From NCBI GenBank assembly GCA_016124975.1, contig WGMP01000010.1, positions 1 through 41,031 of the forward strand: 41,031 bases of DNA, in the 5' to 3' direction. The translations under genes were made by a program, and so were the position numbers. The stretch is from Phycisphaera sp. Lineage in GTDB: Bacteria > Planctomycetota > Phycisphaerae > Phycisphaerales > SM1A02. Shown here one piece after another: positions 32,472 to 40,157 of the stretch (position 1 is its first letter; each line of letters begins with the position of its first letter). Under the pieces are notes generated by a model that was not told where the DNA came from, made no database searches, and saw nothing but the letters and a program-made list of their open reading frames with translations.

Positions 32472-34319
32472 CTATCGAGGCCGCTTGCCAGAGCGCGGCG
32501 GCGGTCCGCCAGGGCCGCCTCGATAGCCGCCCCCGCCAACGCCACCACTTCCGCCACCGCCACCGCCACCCGGCCGCGTCCCGCGGTCGATGTTCACCTT
32601 CAGCTTCCGCCCACGCAGCGTCGCGCCGCGCAGGGCATAGATCACGCGTTCCACATCGCGCGCGGGCAGCTCGACGATCGAGTGCATCTCTGCGATCTCG
32701 ATGCCGCCGATGCCGCGCGGGTTCACGCGCGCTTCGTTGGCGATCGCGCCCACGATGTCCGCGGGTCGCAGGCCCATGCGCGTGCCGCCCGAGATGAAGA
32801 TGCGCACCATGTCGTGCTGCTCGGCGCGGCCGGGCGCGCGCTCGGGGCGGGCGAAGCTCTCGAACGCGGGGATGTGCACATCGTCCTCGGTGGCGCCCTC
32901 GCCTTCGGTCGCCTCATGCGCGAGGCGAATCGCGGCGGCTGCGACATCCATCGGGTCAAACTCCGAGGCAAGCGACTCGGCGACCGCACGGTAGGCATCG
33001 AGGTCGCCCGCGGTGATCGCGTCGCGCACCGAGCCCTTCGTGATGTCCATGCGCCGCGCCTTCACATCGCGCGGCGTCGGGACGGTGCAGATCGCGATTC
33101 TTTGGCGCGTCGCCTGCTCGATGTTCCGGAGCAGGCGATGCGCGCGCGGATCGACGAGCGTGATCGCCATGCCCTCGCGCCCCGCGCGTCCCGTGCGGCC
33201 GATGCGGTGGACATAGGACTCGGGCGACGACGGCACGTCGAAGTTGACGACATGCGTGAGGTGATCGATGTCGATCCCGCGCGCCGCGACATCGGTCGCC
33301 ACGAGAAGGTCGACGGTGCCCGCGCGCGCGCGGCCCATCACGCGGTCGCGCTCGGCCTGCGACATGCCGCCGTGGAGCGACGACACGCGGTATCCGCGGC
33401 CCGTCAGGCGATCGGCGAGCTCGTCGACATCGAGGCGCGTGCCGCAGAAGACAAGCGCCAGCGTCGGCGACTCGAGGTCGAGCACGCGCCCGAGCGCCGT
33501 CACCTTGTGTGCGCGCGGCACGATGTAGGCGACCTGCTTCACCTTCGGCATCGACCCGCTCGTGGCCGAGTCGCGCGCGATCAGGATGCGCTCAGGCTCG
33601 CGCAGGTGACGCTCTGCGATCGCAGCGATGCGCGGCGGAAGCGTCGCCGAGAAGAGCGCGGTCTGCCGCGTCTCGGGCGCGGTCTCGAGGATCAGCTCGA
33701 GGTCTTCGGCGAAGCCCATGTCGAGCATCTCGTCCGCTTCGTCGAGCGCCACGATCTTGAGGGCGGAGAGATCAAGCGTCTCGCGCCGCAGGTGATCGAG
33801 CGCACGCCCAGGCGTCGCGACCACGACATGCGCGCCGCGGCGAAGGCCGACGATCTGACGGTGGAACTCCTGCCCGCCGTAGATCGGCACGACCGAAGTC
33901 CCGAGGCGACGCCCGTAGCGATGGAACGCCTCCGACACCTGCACCGCAAGCTCGCGCGTCGGCACAAGGACAAGCGCCAGCGGCCGCCCTGGCGCAGGCC
34001 GCTCATCGGCCACACGCTGCAAGATCGGCAACGCAAACGCCGCGGTCTTGCCCGTGCCCGTCGCAGCCTGCCCGAGGATGTCGCGCCCTGCGAGGAGCGG
34101 CGGAATCGCAGCGCGCTGGATGGGCGTCGCTTCTTCGTACCCGAGCGAGGTGAGCTCGACGAGGAGTTCACGCCGCAGGCCGAGCGCAGCGAAGGAGTCC
34201 TCGGCGGGGTCGGTGGCGGGGTCGGAAGCCGCGTCCGAAGCCGGCGCAACGCCGTCGGCAGCCTTCTCATCGAGCATGTCGTCAAAGTCGCCTGAAGCGT
34301 CCGTCGTCGGGTCCTGCAT
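32472..34319 (-). CDS. deaD: DEAD-box RNA helicase (DeaD/CsdA-like)
   Basis: A 615-residue protein. An acidic N-terminal stretch (residues 1-42) precedes the helicase core: Q motif LGYEEATPIQ, motif I AATGTGKTAA, Ia PTRELAVQ, motif II LDEADEMLDMGF, motif III FSATLPP, motif V DVAARGIDI and motif VI HRIGRTGRAGR. A DbpA-type RNA-binding domain follows (about residues 505-590, VRIFISGGTRMGLRPADIVG) and a Gly/Arg-rich tail. These features match DeaD/CsdA, which remodel structured RNA in ribosome assembly and cold adaptation. The start is set at ATG 34319, just before the first acidic residues. This is a chromosomal-type gene embedded in the accessory region. Confidence 0.92.
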   Translation of the reverse strand: MQDPTTDASGDFDDMLDEKAADGVAPASDAASDPATDPAEDSFAALGLRRELLVELTSLGYEEATPIQRAAIPPLLAGRDILGQAATGTGKTAAFALPILQRVADERPAPGRPLALVLVPTRELAVQVSEAFHRYGRRLGTSVVPIYGGQEFHRQIVGLRRGAHVVVATPGRALDHLRRETLDLSALKIVALDEADEMLDMGFAEDLELILETAPETRQTALFSATLPPRIAAIAERHLREPERILIARDSATSGSMPKVKQVAYIVPRAHKVTALGRVLDLESPTLALVFCGTRLDVDELADRLTGRGYRVSSLHGGMSQAERDRVMGRARAGTVDLLVATDVAARGIDIDHLTHVVNFDVPSSPESYVHRIGRTGRAGREGMAITLVDPRAHRLLRNIEQATRQRIAICTVPTPRDVKARRMDITKGSVRDAITAGDLDAYRAVAESLASEFDPMDVAAAAIRLAHEATEGEGATEDDVHIPAFESFARPERAPGRAEQHDMVRIFISGGTRMGLRPADIVGAIANEARVNPRGIGGIEIAEMHSIVELPARDVERVIYALRGATLRGRKLKVNIDRGTRPGGGGGGGSGGVGGGGYRGGPGGPPPRSGKRPR

Positions 34320-34398
34320 CGAGGCAGGGTACGCGAAGTGGACCGCGCGAGAGAGCCAATGCGGTCGCGCGAACCGAGTCCGAGTGCCGTTCCCGCGA

Positions 34399-34749
34399 TC
34401 ACGGGTGCGGCGTGATCGCGAGAATCGTGATCTCCCCCTTCTCCGGCCCATAGCACCAGAACAGCCGATACGCGCCCGGAGTCTTGTTCTGGACATACGC
34501 CTCGAACACCTTCCCGCGCTCGTCGTGGGGATTCACGATGGAGTGGTACTCGTGGGCGTTCAGCCCAGGGTGCTTCGGATCCTCAAGCAGCAGCCGCACG
34601 CACTTCTCGACCTGCTTGAACAGGCCCTCTGCTCTCGACGCCTTCGCCTTCTTGCGCTTCTGGCGGTTGCGCAGCGACACGGTGGCCGCCTTAGCCAGCT
34701 CGCTGTAGGTCGACGCCGCCTCTTCTGTCCACTTGGGCGAGAAGCGCAT
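34399..34749 (-). CDS. RelE/ParE-like toxin
   Basis: A 116-residue basic protein. It starts MRFSPKWTEEAASTYSELA, has a central LFKQVEKCVRLLLEDPKHPG (the helix-helix pattern of RelE/ParE folds) and ends GAYRLFWCYGPEKGEITILAITPHP, matching the C-terminal strands (YRxxWxxxxxxxxIxxIxxHxxY-like). An unusual Lys/Arg-rich insert (RNRQKRKKAKASRAEG) lies at residues 28-43. The start codon shares one base with the stop codon of the upstream antitoxin (TGATG). Predicted activity is inhibition of translation or DNA gyrase; the sequence alone does not tell which. Confidence 0.78.
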   Translation of the reverse strand: MRFSPKWTEEAASTYSELAKAATVSLRNRQKRKKAKASRAEGLFKQVEKCVRLLLEDPKHPGLNAHEYHSIVNPHDERGKVFEAYVQNKTPGAYRLFWCYGPEKGEITILAITPHP

Positions 34750-35033
34750 CAGTCATCCAGAAGTTGGTCCGCCAGCGCCTTCGCGGCACCGAGGTCGGGA
34801 GCGCGCTTGGCGAAGGTCCTCGATTTCGCCTGCTCCAACCCCCGCCGAACGGCGCCCAACGCCTCCTTGTTGTCGTAGAGCCACGCCTCTCGCTCGGGGA
34901 TGACCCGCGCGAGCCGCAGCACGATCTCGTCGCCGCGCCGCTCGACCAGCACGGTTCGGTTCTTGAACTCCTCGCCGAGCGTGATCCGCCCCTTCGAGTC
35001 TGCATGCTTGGTGATCGGAGCGCTTCGAGCCAT
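34749..35033 (-). CDS. AbrB/SpoVT-like antitoxin of the RelE-like module
   Basis: A 94-residue protein from ATG 35033. The N-terminus reads ITKHADSKGRITLGEEFKNR, the swapped-hairpin AbrB pattern (D.KGRI.L...), with VLVERRGDEIVLRLARVIP after it. The C-terminal half (ALADQLLDD end) is helical and would bind the toxin. A longer frame from GTG 35051 is not favoured, because a good promoter -10 box lies over that start. The gene is the first of the pair, ends in TGATG with the toxin and probably represses its own promoter. Confidence 0.78.
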   Translation of the reverse strand: MARSAPITKHADSKGRITLGEEFKNRTVLVERRGDEIVLRLARVIPEREAWLYDNKEALGAVRRGLEQAKSRTFAKRAPDLGAAKALADQLLDD

Positions 35034-35039
35034 GAATCC

Positions 35040-35068
35040 AGTATCGCCCACAAACCCCGAGTGGTCAA
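35040..35068 (-). promoter_or_regulatory. Promoter of the toxin-antitoxin operon, predicting a leaderless mRNA
   Basis: On the minus strand TTGACC (plus 35063-35068) and GATACT (35040-35045) are separated by exactly 17 bp. The first base of the antitoxin ATG (35033) is the seventh base after the -10 box, the normal place for transcription start. No Shine-Dalgarno can fit, so the message is predicted to be leaderless. Confidence 0.65.
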
Positions 35069-35120
35069 GTGGGAATGTGGGAAAATCCGACTCTCAGCGT
35101 GCTCCCGCCCCCTCCGCGCC

Positions 35121-36095
35121 TCACTTCCGCCGCGACGACGGGCGATCGCGCACCGCTGCCTCCGCCGCCCCCTCGGCGCGGAGCCACTTGCGGAACGCTG
35201 GGTTCGCGCGCAGAGCGGCCTCGAGGCTCTCGGCTGCGTCGATCGCCTCGGTCTTGCCGCCGACTTGGATCGCGCTGAAGTCTTCCTTCGGGATCTTCAC
35301 GGCCCCCGACATGTACCCCAGGGCGTGCGGGTTCTGCATGACCACCTCTGGCAACAGCTTCGCGGCAGCCGCCTCGCCCTCGGTCGCGAACGCGAGCAGC
35401 ACGCGCCCCCACACGATCGGCAGGAGCCCGTCGTCCTCGAACCGCGCGAGAAGCGCGCGCGCGTCGTCGTGCCGGCCGCGGCCGAGATACCACCCGATCA
35501 GCGAGCCGCGGATGCCGAGGCGATCCTCGCCGTCCCAGCGCAGCATCTCCTCTGCGACGGCGATGGCGCGATCGTGCGACTCGGGGGTGCCGAGGTCGCC
35601 ATGCGCAGTCGCAAGCGCCGACATCGCGCGCACGACCGGCCGCGCCTCGAGCTCGTGCCACATGTGGCCCATGTGCTCGGCGAGGAACTTCGCCCCGAAC
35701 TGCTCGACCAAGTCCTCGACACCGATCCCGACGATCTTCGTGAAGAGATACGCGCGCTTCTCAGGAGGATCGACGAAGTGATCGATCAGCATCGCCTGCG
35801 CGTCGACGCACCCGCGGTGCACGACACTTGCCATGGCGCAGAGCGCGAGCATCTCTTCCTCGTGCCCCGCCGACCGCGCCTCCATCGCCTCCCACGCGAA
35901 CTCCTGCGCAAGCCGCCGCGCGTCGAAGTCCGCATCGAGCTCGGCCACTGGGAGCCGCGACATCACGGCAGCGACGGCGCCAGCTGGCCCGCGCGCAGCT
36001 GGCGCGGCGCTTGAATCCGCCTTCGCTCCCGCCTTCGACTTCGGCATTGACTTTGCGGGACGCGCAGGGACGCCGGCTGCCTTCTTCGGTGCCAT
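35121..36095 (-). CDS. Helical-repeat (ST7-like/TPR) protein
   Basis: A 324-residue protein. The N-terminal 40 residues are Ala/Lys/Pro-rich and disordered. The rest is helical: ARRLAQEFAWEAMEARSAGH, HDRAIAVAEEMLRWDGEDRL and HDDARALLARFEDDG resemble TPR-like units. Near the end NPHALGYMSGAVKIP followed by EAIDAAESLEAALRANPAFR recalls the NPHVPxYLLGxxxxP...A..Y......W pattern of bacterial ST7-like/SEC-C-associated TPR proteins. That match is by eye and tentative. ATG 36095 is preferred over 36122, which adds only a short basic segment. A protein-interaction role is inferred. It stands alone between two toxin-antitoxin modules. Confidence 0.65.
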   Translation of the reverse strand: MAPKKAAGVPARPAKSMPKSKAGAKADSSAAPAARGPAGAVAAVMSRLPVAELDADFDARRLAQEFAWEAMEARSAGHEEEMLALCAMASVVHRGCVDAQAMLIDHFVDPPEKRAYLFTKIVGIGVEDLVEQFGAKFLAEHMGHMWHELEARPVVRAMSALATAHGDLGTPESHDRAIAVAEEMLRWDGEDRLGIRGSLIGWYLGRGRHDDARALLARFEDDGLLPIVWGRVLLAFATEGEAAAAKLLPEVVMQNPHALGYMSGAVKIPKEDFSAIQVGGKTEAIDAAESLEAALRANPAFRKWLRAEGAAEAAVRDRPSSRRK

Positions 36096-36174
36096 GCGGA
36101 GAAGGCTACCACGGGGCGGCAACGGCTAAACCCCCTGCGGTCGGGGAAGAGGCAACCTCGCAGCGCTGCACCCC

Positions 36175-36780
36175 TCACTCGCCCGACCGCGACGCAAACC
36201 GCTCATGCAGCGCCAGCAGCGCGGAGTAGTCGCCCTTGTCAGCGACTCTGACGGCCTCGAGGTACTCGCCTCTGATCGTGCTCGCCGATCCGATGGTCGT
36301 TTCCGGCCACTCGATCGGCGCAGCGCCGTGCAGCTTCAGCCAGATGTTGCCCGCCATTCGAGACCAGCGCCCGTTTCCGTTTGCGAACGGGTGAATCTGC
36401 ACCGCGACATGGTGCAGCCGAACCGCCTGCTCGAGGAGCGGCATGCGCGAGTCCTCCCACACCTTGAGGTCTTCGAGCAAGGCGTGAAGGCGCACCTCGA
36501 TGTCATGCGACGGCGCGCCGATGTTGGTCTCGTGCGTGCGGAAGCTGCCAGCCCAGCGCCAGACATCGCCGAACATCTCGGCGTGCAGTCGGCGCAGCCA
36601 GGAGATGTCGAAGCGCGCCGACCTCCGCGTGGGGCGCGAAGCGAGGTACTTCAGCGTCGCCTTGCGGATGTTCTCCGCTTCGGCGGCGTTGAGTTCGGCG
36701 GTGGTGCGGATGGACCTGATCCGCAATCCCGAAAGATCGTCGAGCGGAGTCTGTCCCCCAATGGGCGGATCAGGACGCAT
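36175..36780 (-). CDS. Fic-domain protein, 'mobile mystery protein B' type
   Basis: A 201-residue protein. The opening GQTPLDDLSGLRI and ELNAAEAENIRKATLKYL, then FGDVWRWAGSFRTHETNIG, follow the mobile mystery protein B pattern. The Fic catalytic motif HPFANGNGRWSR is complete for HxFx(D/A)GNGRxxR, with Trp where His is common. Fic proteins transfer AMP or related groups to target proteins, and several are toxins held by a small antitoxin. The ATG at 36780 shares one base with the stop of the upstream HTH gene (TGATG); GTG 36783 is an alternative. Mobile mystery B genes usually follow an HTH-containing partner (A), as here, although this partner does not look like a typical A protein. Confidence 0.88.
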   Translation of the reverse strand: MRPDPPIGGQTPLDDLSGLRIRSIRTTAELNAAEAENIRKATLKYLASRPTRRSARFDISWLRRLHAEMFGDVWRWAGSFRTHETNIGAPSHDIEVRLHALLEDLKVWEDSRMPLLEQAVRLHHVAVQIHPFANGNGRWSRMAGNIWLKLHGAAPIEWPETTIGSASTIRGEYLEAVRVADKGDYSALLALHERFASRSGE

Positions 36781-37172
36781 CACTCAGACCAGAGCCTCCG
36801 CCTCGAGCCGGCCATCAACTGGTGGTAGGACCGCTCGAGGAGCTGGCTGTAGGTCGCTGCGTCAACGGCTTGGCTTTCGAGCGCGCTGGTCCCCTGCACG
36901 AGGCGAGCGACCTGCTCCGCCTTTCGGCGAGCCTGCTGCCGGCAAAGTTCTTCGGGGGCGACTTCATCGACGCCGAGCGATGCTCCGAGTGCCTCTGCCA
37001 CAGCAACGACATTGGCGAAGGACGCCTCGGCGATGTGGCCACCCAGAATCCGCTTCACGGTGGGTTCGGACACCCCGCTCCGCGCAGCGACCACGGCATG
37101 GCTCATGCCGAGCGCGGCCCGACGACTGTTCAGGCGGTCGGCGGAGATGGGGGCGGGGGCGAGGGTGGTCAT
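36780..37172 (-). CDS. XRE-type HTH protein, partner of the Fic protein
   Basis: A 130-residue protein. Residues about 12-68 form an XRE helix-turn-helix domain (SRRAALGMSHAVVAARSGVS, EPTVKRILGG, SFANVVAVAEALGASL). The C-terminal half, ARRKAEQVARLVQGTSALES through RSYHQLMAGSRRRLW, is helical and basic and probably contacts the Fic protein. It is the first gene of a two-gene operon, coupled to the Fic gene by TGATG. A palindrome immediately upstream is a likely autoregulatory operator. Confidence 0.82.
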   Translation of the reverse strand: MTTLAPAPISADRLNSRRAALGMSHAVVAARSGVSEPTVKRILGGHIAEASFANVVAVAEALGASLGVDEVAPEELCRQQARRKAEQVARLVQGTSALESQAVDAATYSQLLERSYHQLMAGSRRRLWSE

Positions 37173-37186
37173 GGCTTGTACAGTAT

Positions 37187-37199
37187 CGTATCCGATACG
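37187..37199 (-). promoter_or_regulatory. Palindromic operator upstream of the XRE-Fic operon
   Basis: CGTATC-C-GATACG is a perfect 6-bp inverted repeat with a one-base centre, 14 bp before the XRE start codon. An additional TATCG half-site overlaps it on the left. The AT-rich tail (CTTTTAAGG) on the far side may be the promoter. This fits repression by the XRE protein. Confidence 0.65.
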
Positions 37200-37320
37200 C
37201 TTTTAAGGTCTAAGCGTCTCTCAAATGCGTCGAAACTGTTCTCTCCATCACGTTATTGGACAGAATGGAGAAGGCCCATCAGTCGGAGGCCACGAGCGAT
37301 TGCCGAAGCCCCCTGCGGTG

Positions 37321-37460
37321 CAGAGCGCGAGCCCGCCCTCGGGGCCGATCGCGCCGGCGGCGTCGACGGGTTCGGCAAGCGCGACGCTCGTCCCGACGAA
37401 GCCCCCCGCCGTGCCGTTTGCCGCGCGCGGCTGCGCCTCGGCGACCCACGCGCCAACGTC
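37321..37460 (-). pseudogene. 140-bp fragment duplicated from the FG-GAP gene
   Basis: The minus strand encodes WVAEAQPRAANGTAGG, VGTSVALAEPVDAAGAIG and PEGGLALC, matching the FG-GAP repeat at 39749-39888. The two 140-bp stretches align without gaps at about 93% identity (ten differences) and in the same orientation, offset by 2,428 bp. The fragment lacks a start, stop or further FG-GAP units. The XRE, GNAT and RHH genes lie between the two copies. Confidence 0.8.
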
Positions 37461-37483
37461 GTGGATTCGAGCACGGCGCTGGG

Positions 37484-37996
37484 TCACGCGGGCCGCGCCA
37501 GCACCTTCACGAAGGCTCGGAAGCGCCTCGCTTCCTCGCGGGTGAGCTTCGCATCGGGCACTGGACCCGTGATGAAGCGCAATGCCTCGCGGCTGAGTTC
37601 GGGATCGATCGGCGTGGCACAACCGGCCAACTGAAGGAGCGGAGATGCCGAGACGCCAGCGGCCTTCGCCAGCACGCGAATCGTGCGCGGACTCGGCGCT
37701 GGATCTTCGCCACGCTCGAGCGAAACCAGTTCCTGCATGGTGATGCGATGGGCCGCAGCGAACTCTGCCGCCGTGAGGCCGCGCGTCCGCCGCGACAGCT
37801 CGATCAGGCGACCGAGCGCCGCGCGCAATCGCGTCGAGGGATCATCGGACGGGGCGTCGACCGAATGGCCATCCACCGGGCGCCCCGCCGTGACGGAGTC
37901 GCACGAATCCTCGAGGTCTGCCATTCGACGCAGCCAGTCTGAAGCATCGCGCTTGGTCGGCTTCGCGGGTTTGCCTTCTGACTTTGCGCGCCTCAT
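37484..37996 (-). CDS. XRE-type HTH protein, third gene of the RHH-GNAT-XRE operon
   Basis: A 170-residue protein. The N-terminal 50 residues are basic and then acidic, probably disordered (MRRAKSEGKPAKPTKRDASD). Residues about 60-120 form an XRE helix-turn-helix: LGRLIELSRRTRGLTAAEFA, AAHRITMQELVSLERGEDPA, PSPRTIRVLAKAAGVSASPL. The C-terminus (KLTREEARRFRAFVKVLARPA) is helical. Its ATG at 37996 shares one base with the stop of the GNAT gene (TGATG). The role as a third regulator or antitoxin is inferred from coupling. It ends close to the duplicated FG-GAP fragment. Confidence 0.75.
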   Translation of the reverse strand: MRRAKSEGKPAKPTKRDASDWLRRMADLEDSCDSVTAGRPVDGHSVDAPSDDPSTRLRAALGRLIELSRRTRGLTAAEFAAAHRITMQELVSLERGEDPAPSPRTIRVLAKAAGVSASPLLQLAGCATPIDPELSREALRFITGPVPDAKLTREEARRFRAFVKVLARPA

Positions 37997-38730
37997 CAGG
38001 AGCCTCCTCGTGGGTTCTCTCGTGGGTTCTCTCGTGGATTTCCCCGTGGATTTCCCCGTGGGTGTCCTCGCGTTCCACCTCGCAAGTCTTTGCGTGCGCC
38101 CTCGTGTGCGTCCCCTCCGAGGAAACGCTTCGCCTGCGCTCGAGCGAACTCGAAGTAGACGAGCGGTCCCCCGCCAGGCCCAGGCTCGAATGCGGTCATT
38201 CCACAGACCTCACGGTAGAACCGCTCGGCCTGCGGCAGGGCGTGAAGTCCGACCCGGCCATGGAACCCTTCGCCAACGCTCTGTTTCACGGCCTCCCTCA
38301 TCAGCATGACGCCGACACCCTTGAAGCGTCGCTGCTGATTGATCGGCGCGATCGGCCAGTTCCAGGGCGCTGCCTCGAGAAAGTCGATGTAGACGAGCGG
38401 TTTGCCGCTGTCATCATCAAGGCGCGAGTAGTGCACCACTGTCCGCGTCATCATCGCACCCTGCCAGTCCTGCTCGCAGAAGATGCCGATGCCGCGCGTC
38501 GCGAGCAGCTCGAGTTCGGGCGCCTTGCGCGACCAGTCCCAGTGAAGGCTCTCGGGCCACGACCGTCGAGCGACGCCCTTCCGCGAGAGCTCGGCCATGA
38601 TGCGCGCCCGCTCCGATGCCCACGACCGCTCGATCAGCTGCAGGTCCGCGCAACGGAGCCCATCGTGCAACTCCGCCGCAACAGCGTCGTCCGTTTCCCG
38701 CCGGATGAGTTGTGTCGCCCGAACGCTCAC
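37996..38730 (-). CDS. GNAT acetyltransferase, candidate toxin with a repeat tail
   Basis: A 244-residue protein starting with GTG at 38730, overlapping the stop of the RHH gene by four bases (GTGA). Motif A of the GNAT fold is INQQRRFKGVGVMLMREAVK, matching R/QxxGxG/A for acetyl-CoA binding, and motif B is ALPQAERFYREVCGMTAFE. The N-terminal third (LIERSWASERARIMAELSRK) is not typical. The C-terminus continues as a basic Gly/Asn/Pro/Arg repeat (RGNPRGNPRENPRENPRGGS) encoded by 12-bp tandem repeats. GNAT toxins of the TacT type acetylate charged tRNA and are paired with RHH antitoxins; the operon context suggests that role here. Confidence 0.8.
   Translation of the reverse strand: MSVRATQLIRRETDDAVAAELHDGLRCADLQLIERSWASERARIMAELSRKGVARRSWPESLHWDWSRKAPELELLATRGIGIFCEQDWQGAMMTRTVVHYSRLDDDSGKPLVYIDFLEAAPWNWPIAPINQQRRFKGVGVMLMREAVKQSVGEGFHGRVGLHALPQAERFYREVCGMTAFEPGPGGGPLVYFEFARAQAKRFLGGDAHEGARKDLRGGTRGHPRGNPRGNPRENPRENPRGGS
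38007..38066 (-). repeat. 12-bp tandem repeat x5 in the GNAT gene tail
   Basis: Five 12-bp units of the form CTCGTGGGTTCT/CCCGTGGATTTC (plus strand) encode the NPRG/NPRE repeat at the C-terminus. They lie just before the start of the next gene. The units differ by a few substitutions and stay in frame. Confidence 0.88.
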
Positions 38731-38921
38731 AGCACCATCAGCTCCGCCTTCTTCTTCTGGACCTCGTCCTCGAAGAAGAGCTTCTCGCCCTGCGCCACCC
38801 GCGTGTCGACAAGCTGCAGCAGCCGAAGCGCCTGCCGGATGACGGCGGTCTTCGACAGGTCCTTGCGCTGCGCGAGTGCCTCGAGGACTTCCATCTCCGC
38901 CGCGGTCAGGTTGAGGGTCAT
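38727..38921 (-). CDS. RHH (ribbon-helix-helix) DNA-binding protein, probable antitoxin
   Basis: A 64-residue protein from ATG 38921: MTLNLTAAEMEVLEALAQRK, then DLSKTAVIRQALRLLQLVDT. The second block is a CopG/Arc-type helix-helix (SKTAVIRQALRL). The tail GEKLFFEDEVQKKKAELMVL is acidic then basic, and could contact the GNAT protein. No clear Shine-Dalgarno was found. An AT-rich palindrome upstream (39005-39015) is a likely binding site. It is the first gene of a three-gene operon in which all gene junctions overlap. Confidence 0.82.
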   Translation of the reverse strand: MTLNLTAAEMEVLEALAQRKDLSKTAVIRQALRLLQLVDTRVAQGEKLFFEDEVQKKKAELMVL

Positions 38922-39004
38922 GGTTCGCTTGTCTTGCACGGCTGCTCCATCAACTGTTCCCCGCCGCTTCACCCCAACGATGCCAACACCCAACAAAGGA
39001 GAAC

Positions 39005-39016
39005 ATACTGAGTATA
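39005..39016 (-). promoter_or_regulatory. Palindrome/-10 box upstream of the RHH-GNAT-XRE operon
   Basis: ATACT-G-AGTAT (39005-39015) is a perfect inverted repeat in a short AT-rich island. The minus strand reads TATACT (39011-39016), four to five matches to a -10 box, so an RHH dimer bound here would block it. No good -35 is present. Confidence 0.5.
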
Positions 39017-39070
39017 CCTTCTATAGCCATTGCCTCCACTCTTTCTGGCTATCTTTTGTATCTTTTTTCC

Positions 39071-39996
39071 TCACCCCCCGCACGCCCCCCACGCGTTCAG
39101 CATCGCCGCGAGGTCCGACGCTCCCGTGTCGCCGTTGCCGTCGAGGTCGGCGGCGGGCGTGCCCGAGGTGATCAAGCATGGGCGTTGAGTAGCGCAGCGA
39201 GGTCCGCAGGGCCGACCGTGCCGTCGCCGTCGAGGTCGCCCGTGCATTGCGCGGGCTCGATCGCGTAGAGGTGCAGCGCGCCTTGGTTGGGCGCCGCGCC
39301 GTCGGTGGCATAGGCGCCGACGGCGAGCGTTGCCGAGGCGAGCGCGATCGCGTGGCCGAACGCGTCGCCTGTGCCCGCCGTGGGCGCCGTCAGCGACCAC
39401 GCGGGAAGCGCCGTGCCTGTGGCGTCGATCGACCAGGCCCACACGCGGCCCGCGTCGGCGGCGCAGGCCGTGTCGTGCTTGAAGCCGCCCACGAGCGTGA
39501 GCTTGAAATCGTCCTCAAGCGCAAGCTTGAAATCGTCCACGCGCGCGAGGCTCGCGCCCAGCGCACCGCCCGAGCCGAGCGCGACCGACACGCCGCACTC
39601 GTCGCCCGCCGCCGAGTCGGCCGCGACAAGCGTGGCGCGCTCGGCCCACGCGCCCTTCGTGCGGCGGAAGAGCGTGGCGCTGCCGCGCTTCACGAGGTCG
39701 TCGGGCGGGTCATCGGTTGGGCCATCGGGTGCATCGCAGATGCTGCCGCAGAGCGCGAGCCCGCCCATAGGGCCGATCGCGCCGGCGGCGTCGACGGGTT
39801 CGGCAAGCGCGACGCTCGTCCCGAAGAAGTCCCCCGCCGTCCCGTTTGCCGCGCGCAGTTGCGCCTCGGCGGTCCACGCGCCAGCGTCGCGGCGGAAGAC
39901 CCACGCGGAGCCGCTGTCGACCACGCCGACGAGGTCGTCCGAGGCCACGCGGACGACGGGCGAGAGCTGACTTGAGATCCTCATCACACTGCACAC
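39071..39996 (-). pseudogene. Degenerate FG-GAP/dockerin-tailed protein
   Basis: The main frame (39172-39996, 274 codons) contains FG-GAP-like units: SAWVFRRDAGAWTAEAQLRA, GDFFGTSVALAEPVDAAG, GDECGVSVALGSGGAL and GDAFGHAIALASATLAVGA. It then begins a dockerin-like tail, CTGDLDGDGTVGPADLAALL, and stops at NAHA. The missing part (ADLDGNGDTGASDLAAMLNA then WGACGG) continues in another minus-strand frame ending at 39071, so a small indel has broken the gene. It has no signal peptide and starts in the middle of a repeat, so it is also 5'-truncated. A 15-bp internal repeat encodes DDFKLALEDDFKLTL. Confidence 0.75.
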
Positions 39997-40157
39997 TGCG
40001 CACTGCGCGTCCCAGTCCCAGATGGGTGTCCACGGGTCTTGTGGAAGTCCACACTGTGCAGCGCACTAACCGATCCATCTGTCCACACGTTTTACATCTT
40101 TTCTGTTGCATCTCGTTTTGCGGGTTGATAGAGTCGAAGTTCGACTGGAATCGATGC

